This document shows, one piece after another, positions 57,901 through 64,000 of a DNA stretch of 64,000 nt (positions within the stretch are counted from its first letter, which is position 1; each line of letters starts with the position of its first letter). Source of the DNA: Puffinus mauretanicus (taxonomy: Eukaryota > Chordata > Aves > Procellariiformes > Procellariidae); NCBI GenBank assembly GCA_023333565.1, contig JAJKFH010003354.1, forward strand, positions 992,001 through 1,056,000, given 5' to 3'. Under the pieces are notes generated by a model, which was not told the origin of the DNA, ran no database searches, and saw only the letters and a program-made list of their open reading frames with translations. The position numbers and the translations under genes are program-made.

Positions 57901-60900
57901 CACCTCCATCTACATATGCTTCTCATTATCAGGGTTGAAGTATTACAGCCATCACAGGAACATACACCATTTCCTTCTCAAGCAAGAGACCCAATTTACT
58001 GATTTACCTGCCAATTGCCATGAATACTCATGGTGCAGATGTAATAAGCCTGAAAAAACAATTTGCAACCCAAAGCAACTATGAGAAGAGCTTCGAATCA
58101 GCTAGCTCTTTCTAGGGAGGAAAGGGAGCAGCACTATTTGAAGTCCCTTCTCCTTCAAAAGGGAAAACAGGAGTTAAAGGATTTTCTTTGTGCCCAAGAA
58201 AGCGGCTGCAGCAGCAGCAGGAGGAGACTCTAACGGCTGACACCAAAAATAAACTTATGGGGAAAAGAATTAATTTACACACCATTCCTCTATAGAGGAT
58301 GTTGCAAGGTAAATAAAGCGTAGAGACTCTGGGGGTGTGGTCTTGCAAGTATTTTTGACCCAGACTATGGGGAAGTTTTCCAAGCCTCGAAGTCATCCCC
58401 TTTTGATTACTTTAATTAGATGGTTATGTAATGAATCGTGGGAGGGACTCAGTTTCTTTTGGATTGCATTTCTTGATCACGCTGGTTACAAGCAAGAAGC
58501 ACACTCTATAAATGAAAATATACTTTCATGTTTTTCTGCTTATGTATTTGAAGTCAGCAGAATTTTGTAACAGTACTGAAAAAGTTGAGTTACCCTCCAA
58601 GTCAGTATCAGTCTGCAGCATCTGAGCCATCCATTTATTATTTATAGGCAACACAGACAGCACACAGAGCAAACGGATAAAATAATTCACACAGCTGCCT
58701 TACACACAGCCTCACAGAGGCAGAAAGTAATCAACACCCAACAAAAATAATGCGAGTGAGGAAGCAGAGGTTCAGAGCCCAGCACCAAGAGGAGAACACA
58801 CCTCACCACGCTCCGTACTGAGGAGACATCTGCTTTCATTCTCCAGCACAAAAATATGCTCCGTTACCCACTGAAAGCAGTATCGTCTCTAAGAAAGGAT
58901 GAAAAACAGGAAGAAAAGGAGACGCTGGACTTCTCAATCCTACAGAGCCAATGCTCGGATGGAATACACCTTCCATCCAAAGTGTCCTAAGAGTTTTTAT
59001 ACAGCTACATCTTTCTTACAAAAGGGGAAAAAAAAATGCATGGTATTTCATTGACATCAAAACGTCAATGCGCATCAGGATGCCTATCACTGTCCTACGT
59101 GCCTCACCAAATATAGCTCCACCTCCCCAATTTCTATCTGTCAATAGAAGGGACTCCTTCTTAAGAGTTTGGCAGGCGACTCATCCACAACAAAACCAGA
59201 CCAGCCTCAAACAGAAGTCCTTGCCGCAAAGCTAAACGCATCAGGCGATCTCCAAAACAAAGTGGGCGTACAGCCTTGATTACTTGGCCATCCTCTCCCA
59301 GCTGCCCCCTTACTAACATTCCTGGTGAGAACACAAGGTCTGCTCCTAGTTATGAACTGTACTGTCCCCAAAAGGATAACGGGCGCTGAGGTTTCCTAGC
59401 ACATTGTGCCACTGTGCCATTGCACAGGGAGGAACGACGCCAGCCAACCTTCCCAATGGGCCCGTCTCACTGGCAACTGGTTCAACCCCAGCAGTTTTTG
59501 GGACAAAGCAAAAGCAGCAGGGTCGGAATCAGCAAAACACCATAACTATTGAACCTCGTTGCAATTGCTGCAGTGAATACAGAATAGACCTGAATTCTCC
59601 CCAAAGCAGGATGGTGCCCGCATAGTCCAGGTTTAGCCTGGACAGGTGAGAGGTTCCTGCCACCCACAGTCCAAAGCCCTGGCAGCCTGCATGACTCTGG
59701 ACCTTCAAATCTTTATCCACACTCCACTGCTAATGGTACAGCACAGCCATTTACTTTGGAAAGCAACGAGACTTTCTGGTGGAAGCTTAAGTTTTAGGTG
59801 GAAGAAAAGAGAAGATGCTAGTAATGTTCAGCATTTTATGGTTTGTAATACTTGAAAAACAGGGGGTTTGCTAGGATGTATTTACCTGGTTTAGATTCAC
59901 ACACAAAACGAGCTGATGAGGAGCTTCACAATAGCTGACATACAAATTCACTCACTAAAGCAAGCGACAAACAGATCGGGGCAAAGGCGCGTATCTGCAT
60001 TCAACAGTGGGAATGTGAGAAACTGTTAAACTGATCCTCTAACAAACAACTGCATTCAAAACCATAAGAGGATGGATTACCTTTAAACACAGAAAAACAT
60101 TGCCCCAGCGCCGAGAGACCGTGCTAGAGATTACATGCCACTTGACTCCTTCACATAGAGGCTCTTCAGTGGTTCGTGAGACTTTCAGCAGGATGAGCCT
60201 TACTGAAGATCCAGAGGAGCACAATAACCAGCAATAGAGCTCTGAATCCAGTGTGAAAACTAAACTGGAATAAGTGGAAGCTTTTATCCTTAATTTTGAT
60301 TTACAATTGGCTGTAGCCTGTCCTAATTTTACACAAGCATGCTTAACAAATAGCTATGTATCAAAGAGCTAATGAAGTTCATTAGAGGAGAGCTGCTTAA
60401 GTCACAAGAAGTATCTGCTTCAAGTGCCACCTCAGCACTGTTTTCCATCTTTCTACTACTGTAACTACTACATAGTAAAAGTAAGATCCCCACCATGCAG
60501 CGTAAGTTATTTAAAAAGACAAAGGGGTATATTTTTAAATTATTTTATTAAATAACTCAACTGGGTAATCAGTAATACAAAAAAATATTAGCTGTATTTT
60601 TTCCTATGGGTCTACTTCAGAAGCAGCATAAGAAAGATAAAAGTTCGAGGCTAAATTTTACAGTACTTCGTGCACTGAAAATCATCAACTCAAGCTGATT
60701 TCTACTGACAGCACGTAACGTTCTTATGTATAAAAGTCTGTATTAAATTTGCTTGGTAAAAGGGATACAGGGGCATGGCAGAGTCACTGCACTCTGCTTC
60801 CTTCCTAGACGATACTTCTCCAGATCAGAGGAGGGTAAGGCAAAAAAATAATAATTCCCAAAGCCTTCAAGGGACTGAGAAGCTGCATGGAAATCTCCCT

Positions 60901-63064
60901 CAGTTGGTAAATGAAGAGCAGGTGGAAGCAGTAATGGAAATATTCCCAGAGCATGTACATGGCAGCAGAAGTTTGACATGACGTAGCCTTGAAGCAAAAT
61001 TTACAATAAAGGCAGCCCCAGTGCTTCCAACCTGGGCTCCTGCAGTCATTTGTGCTTCTTTATTTTCACTTATGAGGCTGAAATCTTCCAGGCTTGAGCT
61101 TGCCAGAAGTGAAACTGGCTGGTTTAAGTCTAAGAAAAGATGATTCAGGCTCCTGAGCGACAGAAAAATTATGAAATTCCAACACTTGAAGTAGTCCTCA
61201 CGCCAAAATACCTGCAGTCTGAAAGTTGACATCTGTGCAGCCGACCAGTCATGGGGCTTTTGTCCAGGAAAGTTGAGACAATTAATTGAAGTGCAACATT
61301 AGAGCGCGTAAAACCCCTGCGTGGCCAACCTCACTCAGAAGCAAAGTGACCTTCGCTCACCGTAGCTTAATCCTCTACGAAGAAGTTTATGCCACACATT
61401 TTCCCAGTGAAGCTATAGAGAAGGGCAACCTCCGACTGACACAGCACACACCAAGGGCTCTTGCTGGTAGAGCTGGTTTTTGCCAGGATGGCCGATTTAC
61501 TTCTGGGGTCAGGGTATTTCTTCTTCTAGCACACTGAGCAGCACAGCTGGGATGACACAGTCCACATCCACAACATAAACTTGCATCAGGATAACTTACA
61601 CGCTTGTTACACAGAGCACGGCCAGGCCAAGTTACCTCCAAAGGAGCATCCATGCAGCACAGAAGGTACGAAGTGAAAACGCCGCGAGTTAATGGGGTCC
61701 ACAGAAAAATTTCGATTCCAACAGAAAGGCAGCTCCACGCCAAAAATCACATTGCCTACACACGTGCGAACACTGGCTCTATCCAGGCTGCCAACAAACG
61801 ACGCTTTACAAGACCCATGCTTCATTTCACCTATGTAACGTGAACGTACATCAGGCCACACACTTTGTAAAATGCAGATGCTATTGCGGTACGTGAAATT
61901 GCATAAAACACGTACTGGACAAGGCAGAGGGTTTCCCAGCTCACTGTATTTATGGCACATGCGTAAGAGCCCATGCCTCGTTCATCGTAAAGCTTATACA
62001 TAAATGACGTGAGACTTCTGAAAAACAACTGCGATACAGTAAAATGCAATAAAAAAAAAACCCTGCGACACTCTATAAAATAGTAAACAGATGTAGAAAA
62101 TTACATGAGCATATGAGATTATTTAATTAAACACTACACTATAACACTTATCCATGATGGACAAGATTAAAACCCCAAAGAAAGCTAATGTCATCCCGAC
62201 CTTTCCAAAGTGACCATCATTGTCATATACTTCCTCTTTCTCCCCCAATGAAAAAAAAATTGTTGCTCCCAGTTTTACCATAGGCATGAAAATCTAAATT
62301 AAAAAGACAAACAATTTCTCTCTCATCTATTTCCCCAATATTAGGGCATTAAAAGTTTAATGTAACAGGCTTTAAAAATGAGCAAATGTGATGCAGATGA
62401 ATCAGAAGACAAGGTAATGCTACTGCTCAAATAAGGATGAACACAAGTTGCCATGATGTCACGAACGAAACTCTGAAAAATAACGACTGCACACAGCCGC
62501 CACAACACTGAAAATACTCTCACAGTGTCCGGGACACAGGAAGAGGGTCTAAAACCGAGCCTGGACAGTAGCAAGGCTAACGCATTAGAGACAAACCGTA
62601 ACTACAATGCCCTTCCTAAGATAAAAATCCTGAATTCTGGAAATAACAAAGACAGTTTCAGTGGAGGGGAAAAAACACAAAGCAGAGATCCAAATCTTGA
62701 AGAGGTGCACAGAAAACATCTCCCCATGCTATGAAAATTATCTGTAGCTGCAAGAAAGCTAAGACTTAGTAACCCCACAAGCATGAAGACTTTTGAGCCG
62801 AATATTTCTGCCCCATAATTATTATTTACACTAACAAGGTCCTGAGCACCTCGGTCACAAACCAGGTCCTCCTAAGCCAGATGTTGTATAACCCAAGAAC
62901 AAAGAGATACGACTTATACCCCCTTTTGGGCATATTAGAGGGGGAAAAAAAATTGTTTGCATGATTAACAGCATTTAAACTCGCTGACCTCCCCAACTCA
63001 TATACAAAAGGGCAGCGCCGGCCCAGGACGCTGCCACAAGGCATCCGTCTGCAGTGAGAAAAAT

Positions 63065-63163
63065 AAAAAGGGGAAAAAAAAAAAAAGGAGAAAAAAAAAG
63101 GGGGGGGGGGGAAGGGATAAAAGGGGGAAAGAAAATAAAAGGAAAAAGGAAGGAGAAGAAAAG
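63065..63163. repeat. Polypurine tract with a 12-G run at the start of intron 1
   Basis: The + strand is purine only from 63065 to 63117, and continues to 63163 with only two T interruptions. It contains G12 at 63100-63111 and several G4-G5 runs. The tract lies about 0.5 kb downstream of exon 1. Such tracts can form triplex or G-quadruplex structures, and homopolymer lengths are often misassembled. Confidence 0.9.
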
Positions 63164-63680
63164 CCCCGCAAATGGCTGCAGCCGCGACCCAACTTCCCTC
63201 CCCGGAGCGGGACGGGCTCACACCGGGGCCGGAGCAACCTGCTCCCGCAGCCTGTAACACCCGCCCCGGCCAGACGCGTGGGCCCGGGGCCGGCCCGCAC
63301 CCGCCCTCCCCTTCCCTCCCTCTCCCCGCCGCCGCCCCGCTGCCCCCCCGGGGGAGGGCGCTCCGTCCCCCCGGGCTCCCCCGGCCGCGGCCGGGAGAGG
63401 CCCCCGGCGCCCCGCAGGCCCCGCAGCCGCCGCCCCGCCGCCAGCCCCCCCCCTCCGCTCCGGCTGCCGGGCGGGAGCGGCCCGCGGCCCGCCACGGGGC
63501 CGCGCTCCCCCCCACACACACCCCGGCGGGGCCTAGCGCGGCCTAGGCGGCCCCGCGGCGGCGCTGAGGGGAGGCGCGGGCGCCGGAGCCGGGGGTGCCT
63601 GGGCGGCCGGCGGGGGCCCCCGCGTTGCTGCGGCTGCGCCGGGCTGGAGGAGCTGGGAGATTGCGCGGTAGGACACTCAC

Positions 63681-63900
63681 CTCAGAGCGGCTGCGCTGCG
63701 GCGGGCCTGCGCCGTGGAGCCTCTGCCGGGCGGCGGCCGGGGAGGGAGGCGAGCGGGGACGCGGCGCGGCTCGCCCTGAGCCGCCGCAATGGCGAGCGGG
63801 AGAGGCGGGGACCGGCGGCGGCGGCGGCGGCGGGAGGAGGCCGGGGGGGAGAGGGAGAGAGGGGGGGGAGGAGGACGTATGGCGTCATAGCCCGGCGCCG
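63681..63900 (-). other. NRF1: NRF1 exon 1, noncoding 5' UTR (5' end approximate)
   Basis: On the minus strand the GC-rich stretch ends in CTCTGAG followed by GTGAGTGTCC, a near-perfect donor with GT at 63680-63679. It lies inside the CpG island upstream of the first coding exon, where NRF1 genes carry a noncoding first exon. The coding exon has an AG acceptor just before the ATG, so an upstream exon is required. The donor coordinate is supported by sequence. The transcription start is not visible, and 63900 is only a placeholder. A (CGG)7 run falls inside this interval. Another untranslated exon in intron 1 cannot be excluded. Confidence 0.6.
63813..63833. repeat. (CGG)7 trinucleotide run in the 5' UTR region
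   Basis: Seven uninterrupted CGG units on the + strand (CCG on the transcript strand) inside the putative first exon. It is a short run and could vary in length between individuals. Confidence 0.9.
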
Positions 63901-64000
63901 CCGCCATGATGAGGAGGGCGAGGGCCGCGGCGGGCGGGCGGTGGCGGCGCCATGTGCGGGAGGTCGGGGCGGCGGAGGGGCGAGGGAGGAGGCGGCGGGG

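Larger units (their letters stand above)
45234..63680 (-). other. NRF1: NRF1 intron 1 (about 18.4 kb)
   Basis: Runs from the exon 1 donor to the exon 2 acceptor. No conserved coding segment was recognised. It holds a CR1 3' end (about 50.02-50.28 kb), a MIR-like SINE fragment (about 47 kb), A-tracts near 47.66, 51.9, 55.1, 55.3 and 56.7 kb, and the polypurine tract near the promoter. The rest is unannotated intronic sequence. Confidence 0.75.
63170..64000 (-). promoter_or_regulatory. NRF1: CpG island and promoter region of NRF1
   Basis: The sequence turns abruptly GC- and CpG-rich at about 63.17 kb and stays so to the window end, spanning exon 1. It holds GC-box-like motifs (GGGGCGGCG and GGGGCGAGG near 63967-63984), three YY1-like CCAT/ATGGCG sites (63782-63795, 63901-63909, 63944-63957) and an ATF/CREB-like half-site GCGTCATA at 63882-63889. 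No TATA box was seen. This fits a broad housekeeping CpG promoter. Motif calls are by eye, and binding is inferred. A divergent transcript to the right cannot be judged from here. Confidence 0.75.

Noticed and set aside
62826..63521. 231-codon open frame over the CpG island edge, minus strand
   Set aside because: The translation is Gly/Arg/Pro/Ala-rich from the GC-rich island and then Phe/Ser-rich from the polypurine tract. Several frames on both strands are open there for compositional reasons.
1..64000. Prokaryotic or viral systems, CRISPR arrays, operons
   Set aside because: Interrupted gene with canonical spliceosomal introns, CpG island and vertebrate repeats; no regularly spaced repeats or compact gene arrays.

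Overview
The window is vertebrate genomic DNA, most likely from a bird, and it is filled by one gene on the minus strand: NRF1 (nuclear respiratory factor 1), the transcription factor that drives nuclear genes for mitochondrial respiration. The avian call rests on short introns, a 3'-end CR1 retrotransposon with its terminal 8-bp repeats at about 50.02-50.28 kb, decayed CR1-like LINE and MIR-like SINE fragments, and an otherwise low repeat load. I cannot name the species.

Layout, right to left (the direction of transcription). A GC-rich CpG island with the promoter and a noncoding first exon lies at about 63.17-64.0 kb. Intron 1 is about 18.4 kb and reaches the first coding exon, whose ATG is at 45224-45222. 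Eight further coding exons follow at 42848-42962, 40478-40604, 39768-39908, 32223-32381, 31011-31208, 29157-29258, 25723-25880 and 21427-21551. All have GT donors and AG acceptors, and every junction is in phase. Together they encode 449 complete residues plus the first base of codon 450. That leaves 54 residues if the protein is 503 aa like human NRF1. I found no terminal coding exon in positions 1-21426, so the gene's 3' end should lie beyond the left edge.

The exons follow the known domain order: an acidic, serine-rich N-terminal region, a bipartite basic nuclear localisation signal, the NRF1-specific DNA-binding domain, and a Gln/Ala/Thr-rich activation region that is cut by the window edge.

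Everything else is intron. I saw no second protein-coding gene, rRNA, functional tRNA, CRISPR array or bacterial-type element. The many open frames outside the exons look like chance frames. Notable non-genic content: two same-strand decayed LINE fragments at 21.8-23.1 kb (one keeps a reverse-transcriptase motif), MIR-like SINE fragments, a tRNA-headed SINE-like relic at 9.16 kb, several perfect palindromes (the longest is 28 bp at 37964-37991), and a G12-containing polypurine tract just inside intron 1. I did not find a convincing undescribed system. The window is best read as a strongly conserved gene in ordinary avian intronic DNA.
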